Source: Gammaproteobacteria bacterium
GTDB taxonomy: Bacteria > Pseudomonadota > Gammaproteobacteria > Ga0077536
Assembly: GCA_016209015.1 (NCBI GenBank)
Contig: JACQWY010000049.1
Location: forward strand, 21,930-85,929
DNA length: 64,000 nt
Direction of reading: 5' to 3'
The position numbers and the translations under genes are program-made. This document shows, piece by piece, positions 36,505 through 46,216 of the stretch (position 1 is the first letter of the stretch; every line of letters starts with the position of its first letter). Below the pieces are notes generated by a model. The model made no database searches and was not told the DNA's origin. It saw only the letters and a list, made by a program, of their open reading frames with translations.

Positions 36505-37020
36505 ATGGCGAAGGCAAGCAGTCAGAAATTCATCGCCCGCAATCGCGCGCCGCGAGTCCAGATCGAATACGACGTGGAGCTCTACGGCTCGACGAAAAAG
36601 GTGCAGTTGCCGTTCGTGATGGGCGTGATGGCCGATCTCTCGGGCAAGCCGGCGGAAGCGCTGCCCCCCGTCGACAAGCGCAAGGCCCTCGAGATCGACG
36701 TCGACAATTTCGACGAGCGCCTCAAAGCCATGAAGCCGCGCGTCGCCTACCGCGTGCCGAATACGCTGACGGGCGAAGGCGATCTGACTGTCGACATCTC
36801 CTTCGAGAGCATGGACGACTTCTCGCCGGCCGCGGTCGCGCGCAAGGTCGAGCCGCTGCGCAAGCTGCTCGAAGCCCGCACCCAGCTCTCCAACCTGCTG
36901 ACCTACATGGACGGCAAGAGCGGCGCGGAGGAGCTGATCAGCAAGGTCCTCGCGGATCCCGCGCTGCTGCAGGCCGTGGTCGCCGCGCCGAAGGCCGACG
37001 AGCCCGGCGGCGACGCCTGA
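36505..37020 (+). CDS. tssB: T6SS small sheath subunit TssB
   Basis: A 171-residue VipA-type subunit that forms the contractile sheath with TssC. Typical features are QKFIARNRAPRVQIEYDVELYG, LPFVMGVMADLSG, the DNFDERLKAMKPR motif and an SFESMDDFSP segment, then a helical tail. GAGGAGG lies 7 nt before the ATG. It is followed by tssC after 48 nt. Confidence 0.97.
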   Translation: MAKASSQKFIARNRAPRVQIEYDVELYGSTKKVQLPFVMGVMADLSGKPAEALPPVDKRKALEIDVDNFDERLKAMKPRVAYRVPNTLTGEGDLTVDISFESMDDFSPAAVARKVEPLRKLLEARTQLSNLLTYMDGKSGAEELISKVLADPALLQAVVAAPKADEPGGDA

Positions 37021-37068
37021 ACGATTACACGACGCACCCATCAACCCTGAACCTGGGGACGAAAGCGT

Positions 37069-38565
37069 ATGGCTGAGACACAGACTCAAGCATCCGAACA
37101 GCAAGCCGGCGTCGCCTTCGAGGCGAGCGAATTCTCCGCCCTGCTGCAGAAGGAATTCAAACCCACGTCCGACAGCGCGAAAGCCGCAGTCGAGAGCGCC
37201 GTGCAGACGCTGGCCCAGCAGGCCTTGTCGTCGACGACCCTGATTTCGAAGGACGCGGTCCGTTCGATCGAAGCGATCATCGCGGCGCTCGACAAGAAGC
37301 TGACCGAGCAGATCAACGAGATCCTCCACCACGAGGATTTCCAGCAGCTCGAAGGCGCCTGGCGCGGCCTGCACTATCTCGTGAACAACACCGAGACGGA
37401 CGAGCAGCTCAAGATCCGGGTCCTGAACATCTCGAAGAAGGATCTGCACAAGACGCTCAAGAAGTACAAGGGCACGGCCTGGGATCAGAGCCCGATCTTC
37501 AAGAAGGTCTACGAAGAGGAATACGGTCAGTTCGGCGGCGAGCCCTACGGCTGCCTCGTCGGCGACTACCAGTTCGATCACAGTCCGCAGGACGTCGAGC
37601 TGCTCGGCGAGATCGCGCAGGTCGCCGCGGCCGCGCACGCGCCGTTCATCACCGCTGCCGCGCCGACGCTCATGCAGATGGAATCCTGGCAGGAGCTGTC
37701 GAACCCGCGCGACCTGACGAAGATTTTCCAGACTCCGGAATACGCCGCCTGGCGCTCGCTCCGCGAATCGGACGACGCGCGCTACGTCGGCCTCGCGATG
37801 CCGCGCTACCTCGCGCGTCTGCCCTACGGGTCCAAGACCCAGCCCGTCGAGGAGTTCGATTTCGAAGAGGACGTCGAGGGCGCGGATCACCACAAGTACG
37901 TGTGGGCGAACGCGGCCTATGCGATGGCGGTGAACATCAACCGCTCCTTCAAGATGTACGGCTGGTGCTCGCGCATCCGCGGCATCGAGTCCGGCGGCGC
38001 GGTGGAAGGCCTGCCGACGCACACCTTCCCGACCGACGACGGCGGCGTCGACATGAAGTGTCCGACGGAAATCGCGATCAGCGATCGCCGCGAGGCGGAG
38101 CTCGCGAAGAACGGCTTCATGCCGCTCGTCCATCGCAAGAACTCCGACATGGCGGCGTTCATCGGCGCGCAGTCCCTGCACAAGCCGGCCGAGTACGAGG
38201 ATCCGGACGCGACCGCGAACGCGAATCTCGCCGCGCGTCTGCCGTACCTGTTCGCGACCTGCCGTTTCGCGCACTTCCTGAAGTGCATCGTGCGCGATCG
38301 CATCGGCAGCTTCGCGGAGCGCGGGGACGTCGAGCGCTGGCTGAACAACTGGGTCGCGCAGTACGTCGAGCCGAATCCGGCGACGGCGTCCGAAGAGGCC
38401 AAGGCGCAGAAGCCGCTCGCTGCCGCGGAAGTCGTGGTCACCGAGGATCCCGAGAACCCGGGCTACTACGCCTCGAAGTTCTTCCTCCGGCCGCACTACC
38501 AGCTCGAAGGTCTGACCGTGTCGCTTCGTCTCGTCTCGAAGCTGCCGTCGGTCAAGGGAAGTTGA
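37069..38565 (+). CDS. tssC: T6SS large sheath subunit TssC
   Basis: A 498-residue VipB-type subunit with an N-terminal helical segment (about 15-55, the region used by TssH/ClpV for sheath disassembly), the core HHEDFQQLEGAWRGLHYLVNNTETD and PRYLARLPYGSKTQPVEEFDFEE, and the standard end YQLEGLTVSLRLVSKLPS. Full length for the family. A second, fused TssB-TssC relative is encoded at 49.5-51.3 kb. Confidence 0.97.
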   Translation: MAETQTQASEQQAGVAFEASEFSALLQKEFKPTSDSAKAAVESAVQTLAQQALSSTTLISKDAVRSIEAIIAALDKKLTEQINEILHHEDFQQLEGAWRGLHYLVNNTETDEQLKIRVLNISKKDLHKTLKKYKGTAWDQSPIFKKVYEEEYGQFGGEPYGCLVGDYQFDHSPQDVELLGEIAQVAAAAHAPFITAAAPTLMQMESWQELSNPRDLTKIFQTPEYAAWRSLRESDDARYVGLAMPRYLARLPYGSKTQPVEEFDFEEDVEGADHHKYVWANAAYAMAVNINRSFKMYGWCSRIRGIESGGAVEGLPTHTFPTDDGGVDMKCPTEIAISDRREAELAKNGFMPLVHRKNSDMAAFIGAQSLHKPAEYEDPDATANANLAARLPYLFATCRFAHFLKCIVRDRIGSFAERGDVERWLNNWVAQYVEPNPATASEEAKAQKPLAAAEVVVTEDPENPGYYASKFFLRPHYQLEGLTVSLRLVSKLPSVKGS

Positions 38566-38666
38566 TGGCCGCGCGGCGCACCGCCGCCGCGCTGCTCTTA
38601 GGTTCGTTTCGTCGCCGCGCCGGCAACCCCGGCCGGTGCCGGTGAAGCAACACAGGAGGCAAGAAG

Positions 38667-39170
38667 ATGATTGTCATGAAGCTCGACCCCATCAAGGGCG
38701 ACTGCAAGCTCGAAGGCTACGCGGATTACATCACGCTCGACGACGTCAGTTGGGATATCAATCGCGAGCCGAAGGAGAGCGCGAAGGGCGCCACCCAGGA
38801 CCTCAATTTCGGCGTCGCGGAAGCGGGCGCGGTGAACCTCACGAAGACCATCGACATGGCGTCGGTCGATCTCATGCGCATGGCGACCGGCGGCGGCGCC
38901 TCGCCCTCGCAGTGCCTCATCGAGTTCATCCAGTCGGGTGTCGGCGGCGCGGATTCCGGCAAGTACAAGGCGTATCTGCAGATCACGCTGAAGCGTCCCG
39001 TCGTGAAGAAGTGGGGCATCAACGGCTCCGGCGACGACCGCCCGAGCGAGACGCTCGAAATCATGTACAACTCGATCGAGATGAAGTACATGAGCACCGA
39101 CGACAAGGGCAAGCAGACGACGTTCGGCCCGAAGGGCTGGGACCTCGTGCTGGGCAAGGGCCTTGGTTGA
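38667..39170 (+). CDS. hcp: T6SS tube protein Hcp (TssD)
   Basis: A 167-residue Hcp that stacks in hexameric rings to form the inner tube and is exported. Recognisable parts are IVMKLDPIKGDCKLEGYADYI, the STGGG-like ATGGGASPSQ loop, and TLEIMYNSIEMKYM near the C-terminus. AGGAGG lies 7-8 nt before the ATG at 38667; an alternative ATG is three codons in. No effector extension. Confidence 0.96.
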   Translation: MIVMKLDPIKGDCKLEGYADYITLDDVSWDINREPKESAKGATQDLNFGVAEAGAVNLTKTIDMASVDLMRMATGGGASPSQCLIEFIQSGVGGADSGKYKAYLQITLKRPVVKKWGINGSGDDRPSETLEIMYNSIEMKYMSTDDKGKQTTFGPKGWDLVLGKGLG

Positions 39171-39240
39171 TCCCATGGCCTTCCTTCCGGGTCCGGTCGT
39201 GCCGCGGCGCGTTCGCGGCCTCCTGCTGGCGGCCTGACGC

Positions 39241-40065
39241 ATGGCCGGCCCGGTGCCCGCAGAGCTCATCCGCGAAGGCGACTTCGCGGGTGCGCTCGCC
39301 GCCGCCAAGGACCTCGTGCGCAAGCAGCCCGCGACGGCGAATCACCGCGTACTGCTGTTCCAGCTCTTCGCCGTCGGCGGCGAGTGGGACAAGGCGCTGA
39401 CCCAGCTCGAGGTCGTTTCCGAGCTCGACGCGAGCGCGCTGCCCATGGTGCAGACCTACCGTGAAGTCCTGCGCTGCGAAGTGCTGCGCGCCGAGGTCTT
39501 CGCCGGCCGGCGTTCGCCCATGCTGCTCGGCGAGCCGCAGCAGTGGATCGCCTGGCAGCTCGAAGCCCTGCGCCTCACCGCCCAGGCGAATCATGCCGAG
39601 GCCGATCGACTCCGGGCCCGCGTCTTCGAGGAAGTCGCGGCTGTCGCGGGGACGATCGACGGCCAGGCCTTCGAGTGGATCGCCGATGCCGATGCGCGCA
39701 TCGGGCCCGCCCTCGAGGCGATCGTCAACGGTCGCTACTACTGGGTTCCCTTCGATCGCATCCGCAGCGTCGACTTCGAGGCGCCCGCGGATTTGCGCGA
39801 TCTCGTCTGGCTGCCGGCCCAGTTCACCTGGTCGAACGGCGGCGAGGCAGTCGGCTTCGTGCCGAGCCGCTATCCGGGATCGGAGAAGCACGAGGACAGC
39901 CGCGTGATGTTCTCGCGGCTCACCGTGTGGCAGGAACCCGCCCCCGAGACTTTCGTGGGCTTCGGCCAGCGTCTGTTCGCGACGGACGCCGGCGAGTTCG
40001 CACTGCTCGACACGCGCCGCATCGAACTCGAGACCGCCATCGACGCCACCGATACCGCCGGCTGA
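39241..40065 (+). CDS. tagJ: T6SS accessory protein TagJ (ImpE)
   Basis: A 274-residue protein. The N-terminal half is TPR-like (EGDFAGALAAAKDLVRKQPATANHRVLLFQL). The C-terminal half carries the ImpE signature NGRYYWVPFDRIRSVDFEAPADLRDLVW and a PSRYPGSE loop. In systems studied, TagJ binds TssB and assists ClpV at the sheath. It sits between hcp and tssE, its usual place. No good ribosome-binding site is visible before the ATG. Confidence 0.9.
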   Translation: MAGPVPAELIREGDFAGALAAAKDLVRKQPATANHRVLLFQLFAVGGEWDKALTQLEVVSELDASALPMVQTYREVLRCEVLRAEVFAGRRSPMLLGEPQQWIAWQLEALRLTAQANHAEADRLRARVFEEVAAVAGTIDGQAFEWIADADARIGPALEAIVNGRYYWVPFDRIRSVDFEAPADLRDLVWLPAQFTWSNGGEAVGFVPSRYPGSEKHEDSRVMFSRLTVWQEPAPETFVGFGQRLFATDAGEFALLDTRRIELETAIDATDTAG

Positions 40066-40077
40066 GGTCGCTCCGTC

Positions 40078-40578
40078 ATGGCCGACCCCGCCGCCCAGGA
40101 TCGCCTACTGCCCTCGTTGCTCGAACGGCTGACCGACAACGAACCCGACAAACGCCAGGAAGGACGCGACCAGCGCGTCCTCTCGCAGCGCCGTTACAAG
40201 GAGAGCGTGCTGCGCGATCTCGCCTGGCTGCTGAACACGACGAACATGAGCATCCGCCGGGAGATGGACGAGCATCCGGAAGTGGCGAAGTCGGTGCTGA
40301 ATTTCGGGATCCCCGATCTCGCCGGCACGACGAGCTCGACGGTCGACCCGAACAGCCTGGCGCGCGCGATCCGCGAGGCGATCCTGCGCTTCGAGCCGCG
40401 CATCCTGCCCGACAGCCTGCAGGTCAATCTCGACGTCGACGAGGACAGCCGGCTGCAGAACCGGCTCGAGATGGTCATCGACGGCGATCTGTGGGCGTCG
40501 CCCGTGCCGGTGCACGTGCTCGTGAACACGGCGGTCGATCTGGAAACCGGCGCCATCGGCCTCGTCGATCGCGGCTGA
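40078..40578 (+). CDS. tssE: T6SS baseplate protein TssE (gp25-like)
   Basis: A 166-residue gp25/lysozyme-like baseplate wedge subunit. It has RRYKESVLRDLAWLLNT near 40, PEVAKSVLNFGIPDLAG, the IREAILRFEPRIL segment that contains the conserved Glu of the gp25 family, and a C-terminal strand set. The gene is 12 nt after tagJ and 2 nt before tssF. Confidence 0.95.
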   Translation: MADPAAQDRLLPSLLERLTDNEPDKRQEGRDQRVLSQRRYKESVLRDLAWLLNTTNMSIRREMDEHPEVAKSVLNFGIPDLAGTTSSTVDPNSLARAIREAILRFEPRILPDSLQVNLDVDEDSRLQNRLEMVIDGDLWASPVPVHVLVNTAVDLETGAIGLVDRG

Positions 40579-40580
40579 GC

Positions 40581-42452
40581 ATGGACCCGCGGCTCCTCAA
40601 GTACTACAACCGCGAGCTGCAGTTCGTCCGCGAGGTCGGGTCGGAATTCGCTGCCGAATTCCCGAAGATCGCCTCGCGGCTGAGCCTCGACGGCTTCGAG
40701 TGCGCCGACCCCTACGTCGAGCGTCTGCTCGAGGGCTTCGCGTTCCTCGCCGCGCGCGTGCAGTTGAAATTCGACTCCGAGTACCCGCGGTTCACCGAAC
40801 ACCTGCTGCAGACCGTCTACCCGCACTATCTCTCGCCGCAGCCGTCGATGGCGGTCGTCCACTTCCAGGCCGACACCGCCGAGCCGAACCTCGCGCAGGG
40901 CTTCAGCATCCCGCGCGACACGGTGCTGCGGGCCGGGATCGCGGCGGGCGAGCAGACGTCCTGCGAATACCGCACCGGCCACGACGTGAAGCTCTGGCCG
41001 CTGACGATAGCGGACGCGAGCTACGTCGCCACCGGCGGCGATCTCGGCGCGATCGGCGTGACGGACACGCGCGGCGCGCGCGCCGGCCTGCGGCTCTCCT
41101 TCTCCGTCACCGCGAACCTGACCGCCGACAAGCTCGCGCTCGACTGCCTGAATCTCTTCCTGCCCGGCTCGAGCCAGACGCCGGCGCGCGTCCACGAGCA
41201 GCTCCTCGCGAACGCGATCGGCTTCGTGATCCGGCCGGCGACGCGTCCGGCGCCCTGGCAGGAATTCCTGCCGGCGAGCGCGATCCGCCAGCCGGGGCTG
41301 ACGGCGGACGAGGCTCTGCTGCCGCACGGCCCGCGCTCGTTCAGCGGCTACCGGCTGCTCGCCGAGTATTTCGCGTTTCCGAACCGCTTCCTGTTCGTCG
41401 AGTTCACCGGGCTGAAGCGCGCGCTCGCCCGTTGCACCGAGAGTGCCTTCGAGCTCGTCGTGCTGCTCAATCGCAGCGATCCCGAGCTCGAACGCGCGGT
41501 CCAGGCCGGCGACTTCGCGCTCCACTGCACGCCGGCGATCAATCTCTTCCCGAAGCGTGCGGACCGCGTCCACGTCAACGATCGCGACTACGAATTCCAC
41601 GTCGTCCCCGATCGCACGCGGCCGATGGACTACGAGGTCTATGCCGTCACCGGCGTCTCCGGCTTCGACGCGAACCTCGAGCAGCGCTTCGAATCCTTCT
41701 ATGCGCATCACGATCTGATGCCGGCCCACAGCGCCGGGCGCTATTACTCCGTGCACCGCATGCCGCGTGTGCTCTCACCGCAGCAGCGCCGCTACGGCAC
41801 GCGCTCGAACTACGTCGGCACCGAGGTCTACGTGAGCCTCGTCGACGCGCACGAGCAGCCCTACTCGTCGGGCGTGCGCGAGCTCGGCTTCGACACGCTG
41901 TGCACGAACCGCGATCTGCCGCAGATGATGCCGATCGGCAGCGGCAGCTCGGACTTCGATCTCGTCGCCGGCGCGCCCGTGCACGCCGTGCGCTGTGTCG
42001 CGGGGCCGACGAAGCCGCGGCCCGCGCCGCAGGAAGGCGAGGCGCACTGGCGGATCATCAATCACCTGTCGTCGAACTATCTCGGGCTGCTCGACAGCGA
42101 CGAACGCCAGGGCGCGACGGCGCTGCGTGACATGCTCGGTCTCTACGGCGACGCCACGCAGGCGAACATCGTCAAGCAGATCGAAGGCGTGCGTTCGATC
42201 ACCTACAAGCCGATCAACCGCCGCCTGCCGTCGCCCGGCCCGATCGCGTTCGGGCGCGGCCTCGAAATCACGCTCGCCTGCGAGGAGCAGGCGTTCGAAG
42301 GCGTGGGCATCTTCCTGCTCGGCACGGTGCTCGAGCAGTTCTTCGCCCGCTACGTCTCCATGAATTCCTTCACGGAAATGGTGCTGAAGAGCACCACCCG
42401 CGGAGAAGTGATGCGATGGCCGCCGAGACTGGGACGCCGTCAGACCGCCTGA
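40581..42452 (+). CDS. tssF: T6SS baseplate protein TssF
   Basis: A 623-residue VCA0110/ImpG-family baseplate subunit. Its start, DPRLLKYYNRELQFVREVG, is characteristic, as are FPKIASRL, PYVERLLEGFAFLAARVQLKFD and YPHYLSPQPSMAVV. The C-terminal part includes GRGLEITLACEEQAFEGVG. It forms the wedge with TssE, TssG and TssK. It overlaps tssG by 37 nt in another frame. Confidence 0.96.
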   Translation: MDPRLLKYYNRELQFVREVGSEFAAEFPKIASRLSLDGFECADPYVERLLEGFAFLAARVQLKFDSEYPRFTEHLLQTVYPHYLSPQPSMAVVHFQADTAEPNLAQGFSIPRDTVLRAGIAAGEQTSCEYRTGHDVKLWPLTIADASYVATGGDLGAIGVTDTRGARAGLRLSFSVTANLTADKLALDCLNLFLPGSSQTPARVHEQLLANAIGFVIRPATRPAPWQEFLPASAIRQPGLTADEALLPHGPRSFSGYRLLAEYFAFPNRFLFVEFTGLKRALARCTESAFELVVLLNRSDPELERAVQAGDFALHCTPAINLFPKRADRVHVNDRDYEFHVVPDRTRPMDYEVYAVTGVSGFDANLEQRFESFYAHHDLMPAHSAGRYYSVHRMPRVLSPQQRRYGTRSNYVGTEVYVSLVDAHEQPYSSGVRELGFDTLCTNRDLPQMMPIGSGSSDFDLVAGAPVHAVRCVAGPTKPRPAPQEGEAHWRIINHLSSNYLGLLDSDERQGATALRDMLGLYGDATQANIVKQIEGVRSITYKPINRRLPSPGPIAFGRGLEITLACEEQAFEGVGIFLLGTVLEQFFARYVSMNSFTEMVLKSTTRGEVMRWPPRLGRRQTA

Positions 42453-43441
42453 CGTTCTTCGCGGCGCTCGCGGCCGAGCCCTCGCGCTTCGGCTTCTTCT
42501 CCGCGTTGCGGCGGATCGAGGCGCTGCATCCCGATCGCCCGCGGCTCGGCGCGGCCGCGCGCGCCTCCGACGACCCCGTGCGTCTCGGTCAGGAGCCGTC
42601 GATGATCTTCGCCCCGGCGACGCTCGCCGCGTTCGGCGGCGGCCATCCGGAGCATCCGCGCCTCGAGGTACTGTTCCTCGGACTGTTCGGACCGAACGGC
42701 CCGCTGCCGATTCATTTGACCGAGTTCGCCCGCGAGCGTCTGCGCAACGCGAGCGATCCGACGTTCGCGCGCTTCGCGGATCTGTTCCACCACCGCATGC
42801 TCTCGCTGTTCTATCGCGCCTGGGCGCTGAATCAGCCGACCGTCGACTACGATCGTCCGCAGCACAGCCGCACTTCGGCGTATCTCGGCTCGCTGTTCGG
42901 GGTCGGCCGCGCGCCCTATCTCGGCCGCGACGCGATCCCGGATGCCGCGAAGTATCACTATGCGGGTCATCTCGCGAACCAGTCGCGGCACGCCGAGGGC
43001 CTGAGCGCGATGGTGACGGATTTCCTGCGCGTCGACGCCGAAATCCTGGAGTTCATCGGCGAGTGGATCGCGATCCCGGAAGCCGGGATCTGCCGCCTCG
43101 GCGCGAGTCCCGAGACGAGCACGCTCGGCATGAACGTCATCATCGGCAGCCGCGTGTGGGCCTCTCAGCAGAAATTCCGCGTGCGCCTCGGGCCCTTGAG
43201 CCTCGCCGATTACGAGCGCCTGCTGCCCGGCGGGGAATCGCTGCAGCGGCTCGTCGCGCTGGTGCGCAATTATCTCAACGACGAATTCGACTGGGACGCG
43301 AACCTCGTGCTGCGCAAGGAGGAGATCCCCGAGCCCAGACTCGGCGGACACGTGCGTCTCGGCTGGACGAGCTGGCTGTGCGGCGCGCCGGAGACGCGCG
43401 ACCGCGACGATCTCGAGCTCAATCCGCGGGTGTTCGGGTGA
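42416..43441 (+). CDS. tssG: T6SS baseplate protein TssG
   Basis: A 341-residue VCA0111/ImpH-family protein, with SRFGFFSALRRIEALHPDRPRLG, VRLGQEPSMIFAP, GLFGPNGPLPIHLTEFARER and the C-terminal ARLGWTSWL-like segment (VRLGWTSWLCG). The ATG at 42416 follows a GGAG about 10 nt upstream and lies inside the end of tssF. Partner of TssF in a 2:1 wedge complex. Confidence 0.95.
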   Translation: MAAETGTPSDRLTFFAALAAEPSRFGFFSALRRIEALHPDRPRLGAAARASDDPVRLGQEPSMIFAPATLAAFGGGHPEHPRLEVLFLGLFGPNGPLPIHLTEFARERLRNASDPTFARFADLFHHRMLSLFYRAWALNQPTVDYDRPQHSRTSAYLGSLFGVGRAPYLGRDAIPDAAKYHYAGHLANQSRHAEGLSAMVTDFLRVDAEILEFIGEWIAIPEAGICRLGASPETSTLGMNVIIGSRVWASQQKFRVRLGPLSLADYERLLPGGESLQRLVALVRNYLNDEFDWDANLVLRKEEIPEPRLGGHVRLGWTSWLCGAPETRDRDDLELNPRVFG

Positions 43442-43507
43442 ACGCCCGGGTGCGGCGGCCGCAGGCCGTTCCATCGATCGCAACATTCAAAACGAAGGGG
43501 AATGCCC

Positions 43508-46198
43508 GTGAGTGACATCAGTCGACGTGCGCTGTTCGGCAAGCTGAATACGGTCGGATACAAGGCGATCGAGGGGGCGACAGTGTTCTGCAAGCTGCGC
43601 GGCAACCCCTATGTCGAGCTCGTGCACTGGTTGCACCAGATGCTGCAGCTCACCGATTCCGATCTGCATCGGATCATCAAGCATTTCGAGCTCAATCCGG
43701 CGCGCCTCGCCAAGGATTTCACCGACGCGCTGGACCGGCTGCCGCGCGGCGCGAGCTCGGTGTCGGATCTTTCCTCGCACGTCGACGAAGCGGTGGAGCG
43801 CGCGTGGGTCTACGCGAGCCTCGTGTACAACGAATCGCAGGTGCGCAGCGGCCATCTCGTGGTCGCGCTCACGAAGACACGCGAGCTGCGCCAGCAGTTG
43901 ACCGCGATTTCCAGGGAATTCGAGAAGGTGAAACCCGAGGCGCTCGCCGACGGCTTCAACGACATCGTCGGGGGCTCGCCGGAAGACGGCCTCGGCAGCG
44001 CCGACGGCTCGCAGCTCGGCGCGGCCGGCGAACCGGGCGAGGCGAGCGGCGCGATGGCGCCCGCGCAGATGGGCAAGCAGGAAGCGCTCGCGCGCTTCAC
44101 CGTCGATCTCACCGCGCAGGCGAAGGCCGGCAAGATGGATCCGATCGTCGGCCGCGACGACGAAATCCGCCAGGTCATCGACATCCTCATGCGCCGCCGC
44201 CAGAACAATCCGATCCTCACGGGCGAGGCGGGCGTCGGCAAGACGGCCGTCGTCGAGGGCTTCGCACAGCGCATCGTGGCGGGCGAAGTGCCGCCGCCGC
44301 TCAAGGACGTGACGCTGCGCGTGCTGGACGTCGGCCTCCTGCAGGCCGGCGCGAGCATGAAGGGCGAGTTCGAGAATCGCCTGCGCCAGGTGATCGAGGA
44401 AGTGCAGTCCTCGCCGAAGCCGATCATCCTCTTCATCGACGAGGCGCACACGCTCGTCGGCGCGGGCGGCGCGGCCGGCACGGGCGACGCCGCGAACCTG
44501 CTCAAGCCCGCGCTCGCACGCGGCACGCTCAGGACGGTCGCCGCGACGACGTGGGCCGAGTACAAGAAGCACATCGAGAAGGATCCGGCGCTGACGCGCC
44601 GCTTCCAGACCGTGCAGGTGGACGAGCCCGACGAGCCGAAGGCCGTGATGATGATGCGCGGGCTCTCGAACGTGATGGAGAAGCACCATCGCGTGCAGGT
44701 GCTGGACGAAGCGCTCGAGGCCGCGGTCAAGCTCTCGCACCGCTACATTCCCGCGCGTCAGCTCCCGGACAAGGCGGTGAGCCTGCTCGACACGGCCTGC
44801 GCGCGCGTCGCGATCAGCCATCACGCCGTGCCGGCCGAGGTCGAGGACTCGCAACGCCGCATCCAGGCGCTCGAAGCCGAGCTCCAGATCCTCGCCCGCG
44901 AGAAGGCGATCGGCATCGAGACCGCGGCCCGCGAAGCGGACGCGAACGCGAAGCTCGAAGCCGAGCGCGCGCGTCTCGCCGAGCTCGAGCCGCGCTGGGC
45001 GAAGGAGAAGGCGCTCGTCGATCGCATCCTCGACATGCGGGCGAAGCTGCGCGGCGACGTGCAGGTCGTCGAGGGCGGCGTCGCGCAGGCGCCGCTGGAC
45101 GATGCGGCGCGCGCGAAGCTGATGGCGGAATTGAAGGCCGCGCAGGACGAGCTCCACACCGTACAGGGCGAGAGCCCGCTGATCCTGCCGAGCGTCGACG
45201 CGCAGGCCGTCGCGACGGTCGTCGGCGACTGGACCGGCATTCCCGTCGGGCGCATGGTGAAGGACGAGGTGAAATCGGTGCTCGAGCTCGCCGACACGCT
45301 GAAGAAGCGCGTCGTCGGCCAGGATCACGCGATGCACATGATCGCGCGCCGGATCCAGACTTCGCGCGCCGGCCTCGACAACCCGAACAAGCCGATCGGC
45401 GTGTTCATGCTCGCCGGGCCGTCCGGCGTCGGCAAGACCGAGACCGCGCTCGCGCTCGCCGAAGCGCTCTACGGCGGCGAGCAGAACGTCATCACGATCA
45501 ACATGAGCGAGTTCCAGGAAGCGCACACCGTCTCGACGCTGAAAGGCGCGCCTCCCGGCTACGTCGGTTACGGCGAGGGCGGGATCCTCACGGAAGCCGT
45601 GCGTCGCAAGCCGTACAGCGTCGTGCTGCTCGACGAAGTCGAGAAGGCGCACTCCGACGTCCACGAAATCTTCTTCCAGGTGTTCGACAAGGGCCAGATG
45701 GAGGACGGCGAGGGTCGGCTCATCAACTTCAAGAACACGCTCATCCTGCTGACCTCGAACGTCGGCTCCGATCTGATCATGAACATGTGCAAGGACCCGG
45801 ATCTGCTGCCCGAGCCCGAGGGCATCGCGACCGCGATGCGCCAGCCGCTCCTGCAGGTCTTCCCGGCGGCGCTGCTCGGCCGCATCGTCGTCATTCCCTA
45901 CTACCCGCTGTCCGACGACATGGTCCGCAACATCACGCGTCTGCAGCTCCGCCGCATCGCCGATCGCGTGCGCGACGGCCACAAGGTGCCGTTCTCCTAC
46001 GACGATGCGGTGGTCGATCTCGTCGCGAGCCGCTGCCAGGAGCTCGAGAGCGGCGGCCGCATGATCGACGCGATCCTCACGAACACCGTGCTGCCGCGCA
46101 TGAGCGAGGAGTTCCTGAAACGCATGCTCGAGGGCAAGGCCGTGCAGCGCGTGCACATTACGGTCGACGCCGGCGACTTCACCTACAACTTCGATTGA
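43508..46198 (+). CDS. tssH: T6SS sheath-recycling ATPase TssH (ClpV)
   Basis: An 896-residue Clp/Hsp100 AAA+ protein that dismantles contracted sheaths. It has an N-terminal ClpV domain (SRRALFGKLNTVGYKAIEGA), first Walker A GEAGVGKT (239-246), a coiled middle domain (about 410-540), a second Walker A GPSGVGKT (about 637-645), and the pore loop GGY-type PPGYVGYGEGG. The GTG at 43508 is chosen over the ATG at 43502: AGGGG lies 7 nt from the GTG but only 1-2 nt from the ATG, and the product then begins MSDISRRALFGKL, as ClpV proteins do. Confidence 0.96.
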   Translation: MSDISRRALFGKLNTVGYKAIEGATVFCKLRGNPYVELVHWLHQMLQLTDSDLHRIIKHFELNPARLAKDFTDALDRLPRGASSVSDLSSHVDEAVERAWVYASLVYNESQVRSGHLVVALTKTRELRQQLTAISREFEKVKPEALADGFNDIVGGSPEDGLGSADGSQLGAAGEPGEASGAMAPAQMGKQEALARFTVDLTAQAKAGKMDPIVGRDDEIRQVIDILMRRRQNNPILTGEAGVGKTAVVEGFAQRIVAGEVPPPLKDVTLRVLDVGLLQAGASMKGEFENRLRQVIEEVQSSPKPIILFIDEAHTLVGAGGAAGTGDAANLLKPALARGTLRTVAATTWAEYKKHIEKDPALTRRFQTVQVDEPDEPKAVMMMRGLSNVMEKHHRVQVLDEALEAAVKLSHRYIPARQLPDKAVSLLDTACARVAISHHAVPAEVEDSQRRIQALEAELQILAREKAIGIETAAREADANAKLEAERARLAELEPRWAKEKALVDRILDMRAKLRGDVQVVEGGVAQAPLDDAARAKLMAELKAAQDELHTVQGESPLILPSVDAQAVATVVGDWTGIPVGRMVKDEVKSVLELADTLKKRVVGQDHAMHMIARRIQTSRAGLDNPNKPIGVFMLAGPSGVGKTETALALAEALYGGEQNVITINMSEFQEAHTVSTLKGAPPGYVGYGEGGILTEAVRRKPYSVVLLDEVEKAHSDVHEIFFQVFDKGQMEDGEGRLINFKNTLILLTSNVGSDLIMNMCKDPDLLPEPEGIATAMRQPLLQVFPAALLGRIVVIPYYPLSDDMVRNITRLQLRRIADRVRDGHKVPFSYDDAVVDLVASRCQELESGGRMIDAILTNTVLPRMSEEFLKRMLEGKAVQRVHITVDAGDFTYNFD

Positions 46199-46216
46199 GC
46201 CCGGGAGGAGCAGCCC